DNA from: CADEED01 sp036677145
Lineage (GTDB): Bacteria > Pseudomonadota > Gammaproteobacteria > Steroidobacterales > Steroidobacteraceae
Direction: 5' to 3'
Assembly (NCBI GenBank): GCA_036677145.1
Contig: JAKFFF010000027.1
Coordinates: forward strand, 1 to 64,000
Length of the DNA: 64,000 bases
Below are positions 24,859 through 34,616 of the stretch, piece after piece; positions within the stretch are counted from its first letter, which is position 1; the number at the start of each line of letters is the position of its first letter. The position numbers and the translations under genes are program-made. Under the pieces are notes generated by a model. That model was not told the origin of the DNA. It was given only the letters and a program-made list of their open reading frames with translations, and did no database searches.

Positions 24859-26262
24859 CTACGGTTTCCTTGCCGGAGCGCTGCGGGCGGATTCGGACAC
24901 GAACGTACGCAGCTCCGGCGCCTCGTCGACGAGGTCATGCGCCGCGCGGCGCAACCGGATGATCTGCTCGCTAGATAGCGTCAGTGAAGTCGGGATGCGA
25001 TCGAGGTATTCGCGTTCCGAAGGATCCTTCACGCGGTCGAAGCTCAGCTCGACGAGATCCACATCGAACTTGTTGCAGTCCGGGATCGCGAGCGCGACCT
25101 TGCAGCGCGTCGCGCGGACTTCGTCTTCCCAGTGTTTCACGCGAGTCCGCAACAGGTTCATCGTCTCGAAGCTGTAGCGGTTGAACGTGGCGCTCACCAC
25201 GGCGTCGGCCACCTGCTTGATGCCCAGCGGCTCGGGGCGCTTCGCGAACGTACGGTCGAAGCCGGTGCGCGCGTCGACCACGATGAACAGCATGCGCCGC
25301 GCGCGCGAGAAGCCGCTGCGCCGCAGCGCGTCGGTCACCGTTTCCCCGAGCGCGAGTTCATCGAGGATGGCGCGCGCGCCGAGGTTGTCGGCGAGTGCGC
25401 CGTCGGACAGATGGAGATACGGGTAGTTGGTCGAATCGAGGAACGACAGCAGCCGCTCCACGCGTTCGCGCCGGTACACGTCGGTCTCGGAAGTCATGTC
25501 GGCGGCCACCACGTCGGGCGGCTGATAGCCGCACCGGCCCGCATAACTGCGCAGCACCAGCGGCGCGAAATAGACGGGTGTCGCGGCGGACGCGAACACG
25601 GCGCGCGCCACCGGCACACTTTTCGGATCGACACAGACGCCATTGAGCTGCTCGCGCGTGAACGCAAACGGCTTGGCGCGAACCAGGTCGGTGGCCGTGA
25701 TGATCACGCGCGGCGAGCGCGTCATCACGTCGGCGACCGTGGCGCCGCCAAACAGCTCTTCGTCGAAATATTCCACTTCGAGATCGCTGCGGCTCACCAG
25801 GTCGTCGGCCAGCCGCGGCCAGTTCACCGGCGCGAGCACCTTGTTCCACAGATCCTTCTCGGTGTCGTGATTCAGGAATCGCGGCGCATAGCTGTCGAAG
25901 GCTTCGTGTCCATTGATGGCGTAGTACGCCGCGGTGAAGGCGCCGCCGGAAACGGCGGAGATCACGTCGATCTCGTCGAGCAGCGCGCGCTGCTCGCCGT
26001 CGGGCGTGGTCACGAACACGTCCCGCAGCGCTTCGAGCACGCCAAAGGAAAACGCGGCCGCGCGCTTGCCGCCACCCGAGAAGGTCACGACCACGAATAG
26101 TTTGTCCGAGTTCGCGTCGACGCCCGGGGCGAGCACGGGCGCGCTGACCGGCACGACTTCGGCGAGCGGAGTTTCGCGGCGCGGCGCGGTGCCGCAGGCA
26201 GCAAGCGTCAGGGACACCGCGATCGCGAGCGAGGCGATCCGCGGCAGCGAGGAAAGGATCAT
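24859..26262 (-). CDS. Patatin-like phospholipase lipoprotein
   Basis: 467 residues with a lipobox (LTLAAC, Cys23), so probably membrane-anchored. Patatin motifs are the oxyanion glycine loop FSGGGKRAAAFSFGVLEAL, the nucleophile Ser in SAVSGGAF and the Asp of the catalytic dyad in LSDGALADNLG. Family members hydrolyse acyl esters of lipids. The start before ILSSLPRI gives a good signal peptide. Confidence 0.85.
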   Translation of the reverse strand: MILSSLPRIASLAIAVSLTLAACGTAPRRETPLAEVVPVSAPVLAPGVDANSDKLFVVVTFSGGGKRAAAFSFGVLEALRDVFVTTPDGEQRALLDEIDVISAVSGGAFTAAYYAINGHEAFDSYAPRFLNHDTEKDLWNKVLAPVNWPRLADDLVSRSDLEVEYFDEELFGGATVADVMTRSPRVIITATDLVRAKPFAFTREQLNGVCVDPKSVPVARAVFASAATPVYFAPLVLRSYAGRCGYQPPDVVAADMTSETDVYRRERVERLLSFLDSTNYPYLHLSDGALADNLGARAILDELALGETVTDALRRSGFSRARRMLFIVVDARTGFDRTFAKRPEPLGIKQVADAVVSATFNRYSFETMNLLRTRVKHWEDEVRATRCKVALAIPDCNKFDVDLVELSFDRVKDPSEREYLDRIPTSLTLSSEQIIRLRRAAHDLVDEAPELRTFVSESARSAPARKP

Positions 26263-26293
26263 GCGCCGCAGTATACGAGGCGAGGGCAGTTTG

Positions 26294-26731
26294 TCAGTCG
26301 GCGGTGCGGCGATACATGTCCGGCCGCAGGATTTCCATGAGCACGCCGTTGGCGGGTGGCGCGCGAAAGCCGAATCGGGCGTAAAGCCCATGCGCATCGT
26401 GTGTGCCCAGCATCGCCCGGCGCGCACCGGTCAGGGCCGGATGCGCCATGACCGCTTCGATGAGCCGCTTGCCAAGACCGCGGCCGCGATGCTCCTCGAG
26501 CACGTACACGTCGCACAGGTACGCAAACGTGGCGTGATCCGTGACCACGCGTGTCAATCCCACCTGCGCGCCGGTTGCGCGTTCGTAAAGACCGAAACAC
26601 AGTGAATTGCGCGCGCCGCGCGCGACGATCTCGAACGGAATTCCCGGCGACCAGTATGAGCGCGCGAGAAAGGCATGCATTGCACGCAGGTCGAGCCGCG
26701 CCGGGTCGGTGGAGATTTCGTAGGCGTCCAT
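26294..26731 (-). CDS. GNAT-family N-acetyltransferase
   Basis: 145 residues. A central GNAT fold is clear: beta-4 with TFAYLCDVYVLEEHRGRGLGKRLIEAV, containing the acetyl-CoA loop R-G-R-G-L-G, and ending with GLYARFGFR. Substrate unknown. Its ATG overlaps the stop of the cupin gene by one base, so the two form a small unit with the dehydratase-like gene upstream. Confidence 0.82.
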   Translation of the reverse strand: MDAYEISTDPARLDLRAMHAFLARSYWSPGIPFEIVARGARNSLCFGLYERATGAQVGLTRVVTDHATFAYLCDVYVLEEHRGRGLGKRLIEAVMAHPALTGARRAMLGTHDAHGLYARFGFRAPPANGVLMEILRPDMYRRTAD

Positions 26732-27060
26732 CAGTCGACCACGAACAACGTCGCGCCGCCGCGCGTCGATGAGCGATGCGCTTCGGCGCCGTCACCCACC
26801 TGGTAACTCATTCCGGGCGTCAGCGTGAACACGCGTCCGTCGGCGAGTTCGGTGGTGAGTTCGCCCGCGAGGCACAACAGGAAGTGCCCCTTCGAGCACC
26901 AGTGATCGGCGAGATAACCCGGGGAATATTCGAGCATTCGCACGCGCACGTCGCCGAAAGCGCGCGTGCGCCATTGCGCGGCGCCGCGCTCGCCCCGATG
27001 CGAAGTCGCTTCGACGGAGGACCAGTCCACCGTGCCGAACGGCAAACCCGCGATTCGCAT
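26731..27060 (-). CDS. DHCW-motif cupin protein
   Basis: 109 residues forming a single cupin barrel. The stretch YLADHWCSKGHFLLCLAGEL contains the D-H-C/W-C-type motif of a small cupin family, followed by LTPGMSYQVGDG and a C-terminal strand. A metal site using His and Cys is possible. Function unknown. It lies 6 nt after the dehydratase-like gene. Confidence 0.75.
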   Translation of the reverse strand: MRIAGLPFGTVDWSSVEATSHRGERGAAQWRTRAFGDVRVRMLEYSPGYLADHWCSKGHFLLCLAGELTTELADGRVFTLTPGMSYQVGDGAEAHRSSTRGGATLFVVD

Positions 27061-27066
27061 GAGTAG

Positions 27067-28074
27067 CTAGTACTTGCCGGCGAGCACGTCGCGGAACACG
27101 TCCGCATCGACATTGCCGCCGCTCACGGTGATCCCGACGCGTTGCCCGGCGAGCGACTCGCGGTCCTTCCAGGCCCCGGCGAAGGCCGCGGCGCCCGCGC
27201 CCTCCGCGACGTTGTGAGTCATGGAGAAGATCTTGCGCATCGCGTCGGCCAGTTCCGCGTCGGTCACTTCGACGATGCGTTCGGCATTGGCGCGCAGGAT
27301 GGCGAGTGCTTCGGGGTCGGGCTTGCGGCAGGCCATGCCGTCACCGAGCACGGTGCTGACCGGCGCGTCGATGACCCGATTCGCGGCGAATGACAACGCA
27401 TACGCGGGCGCGTGCGCGGACACCACCCCGACGATGCGGGTGCGCGGCGAGAGGATGTTGCGCGCCGCCGCGGCCGCGCAGGCGCCGGAGCCCTGCCCGA
27501 CGGGCACGTAGACCACGTCGAGATCCGGCACCGCGCGGAACAATTCCGCCCAGTAGGTAGCCACGCCGAGGACGATGTCGGCATGGAAGGCCGGCACCAT
27601 GTGCAATCCGTCGCGCGCACCGACCCGCCCGGCTTCCTCGCGGGCATCCTGGAAGTCTTCGCCGAACTCGACCAGTTGCACGCCGAGCGCGCGCATCGCG
27701 GCGTTTTTCTCGACGCTGTTGCCGCGTGGCACGTACACCGTGGCCGGCAGCCGGAAGCGGCGCGCCGCGAGCCCGACGGCCTGGCCGTGGTTGCCGCGGG
27801 TCGCCGTGATGACCCCGGGGCAGTTCGGCTCGCGCCGCAACAACTCACGGAAGTAGATAGCGGCGCTGCGCGCCTTGAACGCGCCGATCGGGGTGTGGTT
27901 CTCGTGTTTGAGCCAGACCTCGGCGCCGAACGCCGCCGCCACCTGCGGCCACGCGTATTGCGGCGTCGGCGGAACGAACTCGCGCAGGAAGGCGGCCGCG
28001 TCTTCGATCGCGGCGCGCTCGGGTAGCCGCGGTCCGCCGCGCGCGGGGTGGTTAGGCGCACTGGCCGTATTCAT
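27067..28074 (-). CDS. Threonine dehydratase-like PLP enzyme
   Basis: 335 residues, fold-type II PLP enzyme. The PLP lysine lies in GAFKARSAAIYF, the phosphate/substrate loop in TATRGNHGQAVG, the glycine-rich cofactor loop appears as VPVGQGSGACAA and the C-terminal Ser in TVSGGNVD. Likely a threonine or hydroxy-amino-acid dehydratase/ammonia-lyase in the cytosol. It has no regulatory ACT domain. It is divergent from a MocR regulator, 82 bp away, so it may be one of that regulator's targets. Confidence 0.8.
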   Translation of the reverse strand: MNTASAPNHPARGGPRLPERAAIEDAAAFLREFVPPTPQYAWPQVAAAFGAEVWLKHENHTPIGAFKARSAAIYFRELLRREPNCPGVITATRGNHGQAVGLAARRFRLPATVYVPRGNSVEKNAAMRALGVQLVEFGEDFQDAREEAGRVGARDGLHMVPAFHADIVLGVATYWAELFRAVPDLDVVYVPVGQGSGACAAAAARNILSPRTRIVGVVSAHAPAYALSFAANRVIDAPVSTVLGDGMACRKPDPEALAILRANAERIVEVTDAELADAMRKIFSMTHNVAEGAGAAAFAGAWKDRESLAGQRVGITVSGGNVDADVFRDVLAGKY

Positions 28075-28098
28075 GGGGTGGAAATCTACCTCATACTC

Positions 28099-28120
28099 AC
28101 AGTACAGTTACAGTACAGTT
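28099..28120. repeat. Perfect tandem 11-bp repeat in a divergent promoter (probable MocR binding site)
   Basis: ACAGTACAGTT occurs twice back to back between the dehydratase-like gene and the MocR gene. MocR-type regulators are known to bind direct repeats in the divergent promoters next to their own genes, and 11 bp is about one helical turn. Binding is inferred. Confidence 0.55.
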
Positions 28121-28156
28121 TTCCTCCCAATGTGGCCGACTGGCCCGCACACACAT

Positions 28157-29554
28157 ATGAATCTGCAGACGACACAGGACCACCGCCTCCCGGCCCAGCT
28201 GGCCGCCCGTTTCGCGCAACGCATCGCGACGCACGCATTGCGTCCGGGCACGCGCCTGCCATCCATCCGCGAATGCGCCGCCGAATCGCGCGTGAGCCGT
28301 TCGACCGTGGTGGAAGCCTATGAACGCCTTATCGCCGCGGGCCTGGTCGAATCGCGCCGCGGATCCGGGTTCTACGTGCGGCTGCGCACCGCGCATCGCC
28401 ATGCCCAGCGGCGCGCGCCGGCGCACACGCTGCCGGGCACGGTGCTCGACGTGAGCTGGCTGCTGCGCGCGCAACGCCGCCAGTCCCCGGGCAGCGAACA
28501 ACCCGGCGCGGGTCTGCTGCCCGAGGCTTGGCTCGACCACGCGATGGTCAGCGCCGCGATCCGCGGCGTGGGGCGCAGCCGCGGCTCGTGGCTGCTCAAG
28601 TACGGCGCGATCGAGGGCTATCTACCGCTGCGCGAGGCGCTCGCGACGCGGCTGGCGCGTATCGGCATCGACGCGCCCGCGGACCAGATCGTCACCACCG
28701 CCGGCGCCACGGAGGCGATCGACCTGGTTGCGCGGCGTTTTCTCGCGCCGGGCGACGTGGTGTTCGTCGAGGACCCGGCGTGGTTCGTGATGTTCGCGCG
28801 CTTCGCGGCGTTCGGCGCGCGTATCGTCGGTGTGCCGCGCGGCGCGCAGGGGCCGGACATCGCGGCGCTCGAAAGTCTGCTGGCGCGCGAGAAGCCCAAG
28901 CTCTTCATCCTCAACTCTGTGCTCCACAATCCCACCGGCTCGTGCCTGAGCGCCGAGAACGCGCAGCGCATTCTCGAACTCGCCGCGCGCCATGGATTCA
29001 TGATCGTCGAGGACGACATCTACGGCGATCTGCAGGGCAGACACGCCGTGCGTCTCGCGAGCCTCGATGACGGCCGGCACGTCATCTACGTCGGCGGCTT
29101 TTCCAAGACACTGGCGGCGACGCTGCGTGTCGGTTTCGTCGCCGCGCATCCGGCGCTCGCGGGCGAACTGCGCGACATCAAGGCGCTCACCGGGCTGTCT
29201 TCCTCGGAGCTGGGCGAACGTGTGGTCGCGCGGATCATCGTGGAACGCGCCTACGAACGCATGCTCGAGCGGCTGCGCGCCCGGGCCGACGAGTGCCGCG
29301 CGCGCACCGCGGATGCGCTCATCCGCATGGGCGCGAAGATCGCGGGGCCGCCGAGCGGCGGCATGTACCTGTGGGCGGATTTCGGCCGTGACACCAATGC
29401 GATCGCCGCGGCGGGCAGCCACGAAGGCGTGTTGTGCGCACCGGGGAGCCTCTTTTCGCCCACCCAGTTGCCGAGCACCTGGATGCGGGTCGCCGCCGCG
29501 AGCTGCATGAACGACGCGGCGATGAAATTCCTGCAGCGCGCCATGTCTCGTTAG
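28157..29554 (+). CDS. ydcR: MocR-family regulator (GntR helix-turn-helix fused to aminotransferase domain), YdcR-like
   Basis: 465 residues: an N-terminal GntR winged helix (LPSIRECAAESRVSRSTVVEAYERL...GSGFYV) and a fold-type I aminotransferase-like domain with NPTGSCLS, DDIYGDL and the PLP lysine in GGFSKTLAATLRVGF. MocR proteins sense PLP or PLP adducts. In Escherichia coli the MocR protein YdcR lies beside ydcSTUV-patD, and the same neighbours follow here after one SDR gene, which supports the name. The start is the ATG after the tandem 11-mers. Confidence 0.8.
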   Translation: MNLQTTQDHRLPAQLAARFAQRIATHALRPGTRLPSIRECAAESRVSRSTVVEAYERLIAAGLVESRRGSGFYVRLRTAHRHAQRRAPAHTLPGTVLDVSWLLRAQRRQSPGSEQPGAGLLPEAWLDHAMVSAAIRGVGRSRGSWLLKYGAIEGYLPLREALATRLARIGIDAPADQIVTTAGATEAIDLVARRFLAPGDVVFVEDPAWFVMFARFAAFGARIVGVPRGAQGPDIAALESLLAREKPKLFILNSVLHNPTGSCLSAENAQRILELAARHGFMIVEDDIYGDLQGRHAVRLASLDDGRHVIYVGGFSKTLAATLRVGFVAAHPALAGELRDIKALTGLSSSELGERVVARIIVERAYERMLERLRARADECRARTADALIRMGAKIAGPPSGGMYLWADFGRDTNAIAAAGSHEGVLCAPGSLFSPTQLPSTWMRVAAASCMNDAAMKFLQRAMSR

Positions 29555-29618
29555 TTTTCACTGTGGGTCGAACGCAGCGCCGGTCGCGGCAGCATCCTCG
29601 CGCCCAACGGAGGCGAAC

Positions 29619-30518
29619 ATGAAAGATCTCGCGGGCAAAGTGGCATTCATCACCGGCGGCGGCAGTGGCGTTGCGCTGGGCCAGGCCAAGGCTTTCGCGG
29701 CCGAGGGCATGAAGATTGTCATTGCCGATATCCGGCGCGATCACCTCGATTCGGCGCTGGCCTATTTCCGCGAGATGGATCTGCCGGTCCACGGCATCGA
29801 GCTCGACATCACCGATCGCAAGGCCTGCGCGGCCGCGGCCGACGAGGCCGAGAAGGTTTTCGGCCCGGTGCAGCTGTTGTGCAATACCGCGGGTGTCAGC
29901 CAGTTCGGCCCGGTGAGCCAGGCGACTTACGAAGACTGGGACTGGCAGATGACGGTCAATCTCGGCGGCGTGATCAATGGCGTGCAGACCTTCGTGCCGC
30001 GCATGATCAAACACGGCCTCGGCGCGCACATCGTGAATACCGCGTCGATGGCGGGGTTCCTGCCGCTGCCCGGTTGCGCTATCTACTGCACCACCAAGTT
30101 CGCGGTGCGTGGCCTGTCGGAATGCCTGCAGCTCGACCTGGCGCCGCAAGGCATCGGCGTTTCGGTGCTGTGCCCGGGCGCGGTCAACACCAACATCCAC
30201 GAGGCGGTGCTGACCCGTCCCAAACACCTCGCGAACACGGGCTATTACGGTGCAGACCCGGCCGTCATGCAGAGCCTCAAAGAGGTGATAGCCCCGGGCT
30301 ACGACCCGGTCGAACTAGGCCAGATCGTGGTGCGTGCCGTGAAGGCCAACGAGCTGTACGTGATTCCCTACGCCGAATTCAAGGCGCCGCTGCAGGAGCG
30401 GCTCGACCTGGCGCTCAAGGTCATCCCCGATCCAGCGGACGACCCGGGCATGGCGGCGCGCGAAGCGGCGATGGCCAGGCGCCGGGCGGAACGCGCGGCG
30501 CAGGCGCGCAAAGGTTAG
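29619..30518 (+). CDS. Short-chain dehydrogenase/reductase
   Basis: 299 residues. A Rossmann start (VAFITGGGSGVALGQ) and catalytic Ser-Tyr-Lys (NTASMAGF...YCTTKFA) are clear; the NNAG motif is changed to NTAG. A charged C-terminal tail of about 25 residues (ARRRAERAAQARKG) extends beyond the usual fold. It sits between the MocR gene and the polyamine operon on the same strand, so it may act on a product of that pathway. Substrate unknown. Confidence 0.82.
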   Translation: MKDLAGKVAFITGGGSGVALGQAKAFAAEGMKIVIADIRRDHLDSALAYFREMDLPVHGIELDITDRKACAAAADEAEKVFGPVQLLCNTAGVSQFGPVSQATYEDWDWQMTVNLGGVINGVQTFVPRMIKHGLGAHIVNTASMAGFLPLPGCAIYCTTKFAVRGLSECLQLDLAPQGIGVSVLCPGAVNTNIHEAVLTRPKHLANTGYYGADPAVMQSLKEVIAPGYDPVELGQIVVRAVKANELYVIPYAEFKAPLQERLDLALKVIPDPADDPGMAAREAAMARRRAERAAQARKG

Positions 30519-30615
30519 GCACGAAACCCTGGTCGGGCCCAACTGAATCCGGCCTACAATAGTCCGCAATGCGCATGATCCACCCCGGTTCATCGCAAAC
30601 TACAAGGGACTAGCC

Positions 30616-31860
30616 ATGAGTGCCGCATCCGCGAAACGTTTGTTAGTCATCGTCTGCAGCGCCACCCTGACGCTCGCTGCGTGTTCGAAGAAAGAACCAG
30701 AAACTCCCAAGGCCGATGAAGCCATGATGGCCTCGACCGCGCTCGAGGGCGCGCTCGACATCGTCGCGTGGCCGGGCTACATCGAGCGCGGCGAATCCGA
30801 CAAGGCGTACGACTGGGTCACGGAGTTCGAGGCCGCGACCGGCTGCAAGGTGAACGTCAAAGTCGCCGCGACTTCCGATGAGATGGTCACGCTGATGGCC
30901 AGCGGCGGTCCGCAGCCCAGCCCGCCGGGAGATGCATCCTGGCCGCCGCCGGGCAACGCTCCCTACGATCTCGTCACCGCCTCGGGCGATGCGTCGCTGC
31001 GCCTGATCCGCGGCGGCACCGTGCAGCCAATCAGCATCGATCGCGTTCCCAGCTACAACACGCTCGACCCGCGCCTGCAGCAGGCCGCGTGGCACTTCGT
31101 CGACGGCAAGCACTACGGCGTCCCGTACCAGTGGGGTCCGAACGTGCTCATGTACAACACGGACACCTTCAAGACGCCGCCCGCGTCGTGGTCCGTGGTG
31201 TTCGAGCCGCAGAAGCTGCCGGACGGCAAGCAGAACAAAGGCCGCGTGCAGGCGTACGACGGACCTATCTACATCGCCGACGCGGCGCTGTACCTGATGA
31301 CGAAGAAACCCGAGCTCGGCATCGACGATCCCTACGAACTCAACGAATCGCAGTACGCGGAGGTCCTCAAGGTCCTGCGGGTCCAGCATCCGCTGATCCA
31401 GCGTTATTGGCACGATGCGAACGTGCAGGTGCAGGATTTCCAGAACGAAGGTGTCGTGGCCTCGGGTTCGTGGCCGTTCCAGGTGAACACGCTGCTCGCG
31501 AACAAGGCCAAGGTTGCGAGCACGGTGCCGGCCGAAGGCGCCACCGGGTGGGCCGACACGACCATGCTCGCCACCGGCGCGCGGCATCCGAACTGCGCCT
31601 ACAAATGGCTCGAGTGGTCGATCTCGCCGAAAGTGCAGGGTGACGTGGCCGCGTGGTTCGGCTCGAACCCGGTCGTGCCGAAAGCCTGCGAAGGCAATGC
31701 GCTGCTCGGCCCCGAGGGCTGCAAGAGCAACGGCATCGAGAACTTCGACAAGATCAAATTCTGGCGCACGCCGGAGGCGCAGTGCGCCTCGAACCCGGAA
31801 GGTTGCGTGCCCTACAACCGCTGGGTGACCGACTACATCGCCGTGATGGGAGGCAAGTAG
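30616..31860 (+). CDS. ydcS: Polyamine-type ABC transporter substrate-binding lipoprotein (YdcS-like)
   Basis: 414 residues, PotD/PotF fold, with lipobox TLAAC (Cys23). It matches the YdcS line closely in recalled motifs: IVAWPGYIERGE, DWVTEFEAATGCKVNVK, DLVTASGDASLRL, YGVPYQWGPNVLMYN. Compared with what I recall of the E. coli protein it has a Pro/Gly-rich insertion of about 19 residues just before DLVTASGD (around residues 97-115). It binds putrescine or a similar amine in the periplasm and starts the transporter operon. Confidence 0.85.
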   Translation: MSAASAKRLLVIVCSATLTLAACSKKEPETPKADEAMMASTALEGALDIVAWPGYIERGESDKAYDWVTEFEAATGCKVNVKVAATSDEMVTLMASGGPQPSPPGDASWPPPGNAPYDLVTASGDASLRLIRGGTVQPISIDRVPSYNTLDPRLQQAAWHFVDGKHYGVPYQWGPNVLMYNTDTFKTPPASWSVVFEPQKLPDGKQNKGRVQAYDGPIYIADAALYLMTKKPELGIDDPYELNESQYAEVLKVLRVQHPLIQRYWHDANVQVQDFQNEGVVASGSWPFQVNTLLANKAKVASTVPAEGATGWADTTMLATGARHPNCAYKWLEWSISPKVQGDVAAWFGSNPVVPKACEGNALLGPEGCKSNGIENFDKIKFWRTPEAQCASNPEGCVPYNRWVTDYIAVMGGK

Positions 31861-31874
31861 ATAGCCGCCGTGCC

Positions 31875-32897
31875 ATGAGTGCGGCGATCGAGTTCCGCTC
31901 CGTTTCGCGCATCTATGGAGAGCTGCGCGCGGTCGACGACGTATCGTTTTCGGTCGCGCCCGGCGAATTCTTCGCGATGCTCGGTCCTTCGGGCTCCGGC
32001 AAGACGACCTGCCTGAGACTCGTCGCGGGTTTCGATGCGCCGGATCGCGGACAGGTGCTGCTCGAAGGCGTCGATGTCACGGCCGTGCCGCCGTACGACC
32101 GCAACGTCAACACGGTCTTCCAGGACTACGCGCTGTTCCCGCACATGACCGTACTCGAAAACGTCGCGTACGGGCCGCGCATGCGCGGTGTCGGAAAAGC
32201 CGAGCGCTCGCGCCGCGCCCGCGAGATGCTCGAGCTGGTGCAGCTCGGAGCGCTGGGCGAGCGCCGGCCGGCGCAGCTCTCGGGTGGACAACGGCAGCGT
32301 GTGGCGCTCGCGCGCGCGCTGATCAATCAACCGAAAGTGCTGTTGCTCGACGAACCGCTGGGCGCGCTCGACCTCAAGCTGCGCGAAGAAATGCAGATCG
32401 AGCTCAAGAGCCTGCAGAAGAAGCTCGGCATCACCTTCGTCTTCGTGACCCATGACCAGGGCGAAGCATTGTCGATGGCGGATCGCGTCGCGGTGTTCAA
32501 CCAGGGCCGCATCGAGCAACTCGCGGCGCCACGCGAGTTGTACCTGAATCCGGCCACGTCGTTCGTCGCGCGATTCGTCGGCAGCGCCAACGTCGCGGAT
32601 GCGGGACTCGCCGCGAAACTCATCGGGCGCGAGACGCCGTTCGCGGTGCGCGCCGAGAACGTCGACATTCACATCGAAGGCGCGGCGCCGCCCGCGGACG
32701 CCGTCGTCGCTCCCGGCGCCCTGGTCGCCGTGCAATTCCATGGCGCCGCGAGCCGCTGGCAGGTCGCGCTCGACGCGGGCGCCGTCTGGAGCGCGCTCGT
32801 CACGGAAGAAGATGCGCGCGCGCTCAATGGGCTCAACGTCGGCGCGCGGGTCAAACTATCCTGGCCGCCCACCGCGGCCGTGACCCTGACGGCGTAA
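31875..32897 (+). CDS. ydcT: ABC transporter ATP-binding protein (YdcT/PotA-like)
   Basis: 340 residues. Walker A GPSGSGKTT, Q-loop (FQDYALFPHMT), signature LSGGQRQRVALARA, Walker B VLLLDEPLGALD and switch His (FVTHDQ) are all present, followed by a C-terminal TOBE domain (FAVRAENVDIHIEG...). It energises polyamine uptake with the two permeases downstream. The start is the ATG before SAAIEFRSV, 14 nt after the binding-protein gene. Confidence 0.88.
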   Translation: MSAAIEFRSVSRIYGELRAVDDVSFSVAPGEFFAMLGPSGSGKTTCLRLVAGFDAPDRGQVLLEGVDVTAVPPYDRNVNTVFQDYALFPHMTVLENVAYGPRMRGVGKAERSRRAREMLELVQLGALGERRPAQLSGGQRQRVALARALINQPKVLLLDEPLGALDLKLREEMQIELKSLQKKLGITFVFVTHDQGEALSMADRVAVFNQGRIEQLAAPRELYLNPATSFVARFVGSANVADAGLAAKLIGRETPFAVRAENVDIHIEGAAPPADAVVAPGALVAVQFHGAASRWQVALDAGAVWSALVTEEDARALNGLNVGARVKLSWPPTAAVTLTA

Positions 32898-32899
32898 AC

Positions 32900-33805
32900 A
32901 TGCGCGCCGCGTCGACTTTCTTCTACCGGCGTCCCTACTGGTACCTGGCGTTGCTGCTCGCGCCGCCGCTGCTGTGGTTCGGCACCGTCTACCTGGGCTC
33001 GCTGTTCGCGCTGCTGTCGCAAAGCTTCTACCGCATCGATGACTTCACCGCGCGGGTCGTCGAAGAACCAACGCTCGCGACCTACGAACAATTGATCACG
33101 CAGCCGGCGAACGTCGACATCGTGTGGCGCACGGTGCTCATGGCGGTCTGCGTCACCATCGCCTGCGCGCTGATCGCGCTGCCCATCGCAACCTACATGG
33201 CGCGTTACGCGAAGGGCAAGGTGAAGGCGATGTTCTACGTCGGCGTGATGTTGCCGATGTGGACCAGTTACCTGGTCAAGGTATACGCGTGGCGCCTGCT
33301 GCTCGCGAAGGAAGGCATCGTCGCCTGGTACTTCGACAAACTGGGAATGGCCCATCTACTCGAGGGTGTGCTCGAAGCGCCGGGCGTGGGCGGACCCTCG
33401 CTGTCATCGTCGTACATCGGAATGTTCCTGGTCTTCGTATACATGTGGCTGCCGTTCATGATCCTGCCGATGGCTGCGGCGCTCGAACGTGTGCCGGGCT
33501 CGCTGCTGCAGGCGTCGGCCGATCTCGGCGCGCGGCCCGCGCAGACTTTCCGCAGCGTGATCCTGCCGCTCGCGATTCCGGGCATCGCGGCCGGCTCGGT
33601 GTTTACGTTTTCTCTGACTCTCGGCGACTACATCATCCCGAGCGTGGTGGGTTCGCCGGGATATTTCATCGGCATGATGGTGTATGCGCAGCAGGGCACC
33701 GCCGGAAACATTCCCCTCGCGGCCGCGTTCTCCGTCGTGCCGATCGTGCTGATATTCATCTACCTGGGCATCGCCAAGCGATTTGGAGCGTTCGATGCGC
33801 TCTAG
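32900..33805 (+). CDS. ydcU: ABC transporter permease (YdcU/PotB-like)
   Basis: 301 residues with six predicted membrane helices. The EAA loop that contacts the ATPase is visible around ASADLGARPAQTFRSVILPLAIPGI. The N-terminal LLLAPPLLWFGTVYLGSLF helix and YARYAKGKVKAMFYV are typical of PotB-type permeases. It begins 2 nt after the ATPase gene and overlaps the next permease by 11 nt. Confidence 0.88.
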   Translation: MRAASTFFYRRPYWYLALLLAPPLLWFGTVYLGSLFALLSQSFYRIDDFTARVVEEPTLATYEQLITQPANVDIVWRTVLMAVCVTIACALIALPIATYMARYAKGKVKAMFYVGVMLPMWTSYLVKVYAWRLLLAKEGIVAWYFDKLGMAHLLEGVLEAPGVGGPSLSSSYIGMFLVFVYMWLPFMILPMAAALERVPGSLLQASADLGARPAQTFRSVILPLAIPGIAAGSVFTFSLTLGDYIIPSVVGSPGYFIGMMVYAQQGTAGNIPLAAAFSVVPIVLIFIYLGIAKRFGAFDAL

Positions 33806-34616
33806 AAGAAGATACCGGCCGGACAGGCCCGCGCTGCTCACGAAGGTCGGCGCGTTCGCCGGGCTGCTCTTCATGCACATCCCGGTGCTGATCATCATCA
33901 TGTACGCGTTCACGACCGAAGATCGCACGTACAAGTTTCCGCCGCCTGGGTTCACGCTGCGCTGGTTCGGGCGCGCCTTCGAGCGGCCGGACATCTGGGA
34001 GGCGTTCCGGTTGTCGATGGCCGTTGCCGCCTGCGCGACCGTCGTCGCGCTCATCCTCGGCACGTTCGCGGCATTCGCGATGGCGCGCGCGAAATTTCCC
34101 GCGAAAGATTCGTTGACGGTGTTGTTCGTGTTGCCGATCGCGCTGCCGGGCATCATCACCGGCATCGCGCTGCTCTCGGCGATGCGGATGTGGCGCATCG
34201 ATCCTTCGTTTCTCACCATCGTTGCCGGTCACGCGACCTTCTGCATGATCATCGTCTACAACAACGTGGTTGCCCGCCTGCGGCGTCTGCCCGCGAACTG
34301 GGTCGAGGCATCGATGGACCTGGGCGCCGACGGTGCCCAGACATTGCGCTACGTGTTGCTGCCGCAGATCGCGACCGCGTTCCTGGCCGGCGGCATGCTG
34401 GCCTTCGCCTTGTCGTTCGACGAGATCATCGTCACGATCTTCACGGCCGGGAACGAGCGCACCTTGCCGATCTGGTTCTTCAACGAACTGTTCCGGCCGC
34501 GCGACCGGCCCGTCACGAACGTCGTCGCGGTCATCGTGATCGTCGTGACGCTGATTCCCATCCTGCTGGCTTACTACCTCACGAGGCCCGACGATGAACA
34601 CGAAACTGCTCGTTAA
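33795..34616 (+). CDS. ydcV: ABC transporter permease (YdcV/PotC-like)
   Basis: 273 residues, six predicted helices, with the EAA loop at EASMDLGADGAQTLRYVLLPQI. It pairs with the preceding permease. I start it at the ATG before RSRRRYR, which has GGAG 6 nt upstream inside the previous gene; a TTG 12 nt earlier is possible. Its end overlaps the aldehyde dehydrogenase start by 23 nt. Confidence 0.87.
   Translation: MRSRRRYRPDRPALLTKVGAFAGLLFMHIPVLIIIMYAFTTEDRTYKFPPPGFTLRWFGRAFERPDIWEAFRLSMAVAACATVVALILGTFAAFAMARAKFPAKDSLTVLFVLPIALPGIITGIALLSAMRMWRIDPSFLTIVAGHATFCMIIVYNNVVARLRRLPANWVEASMDLGADGAQTLRYVLLPQIATAFLAGGMLAFALSFDEIIVTIFTAGNERTLPIWFFNELFRPRDRPVTNVVAVIVIVVTLIPILLAYYLTRPDDEHETAR

Noticed and set aside
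28157..28300. Plain GntR repressor or plain aminotransferase call for the MocR gene
   Set aside because: Both domains are present in one continuous frame, so it is a MocR fusion.
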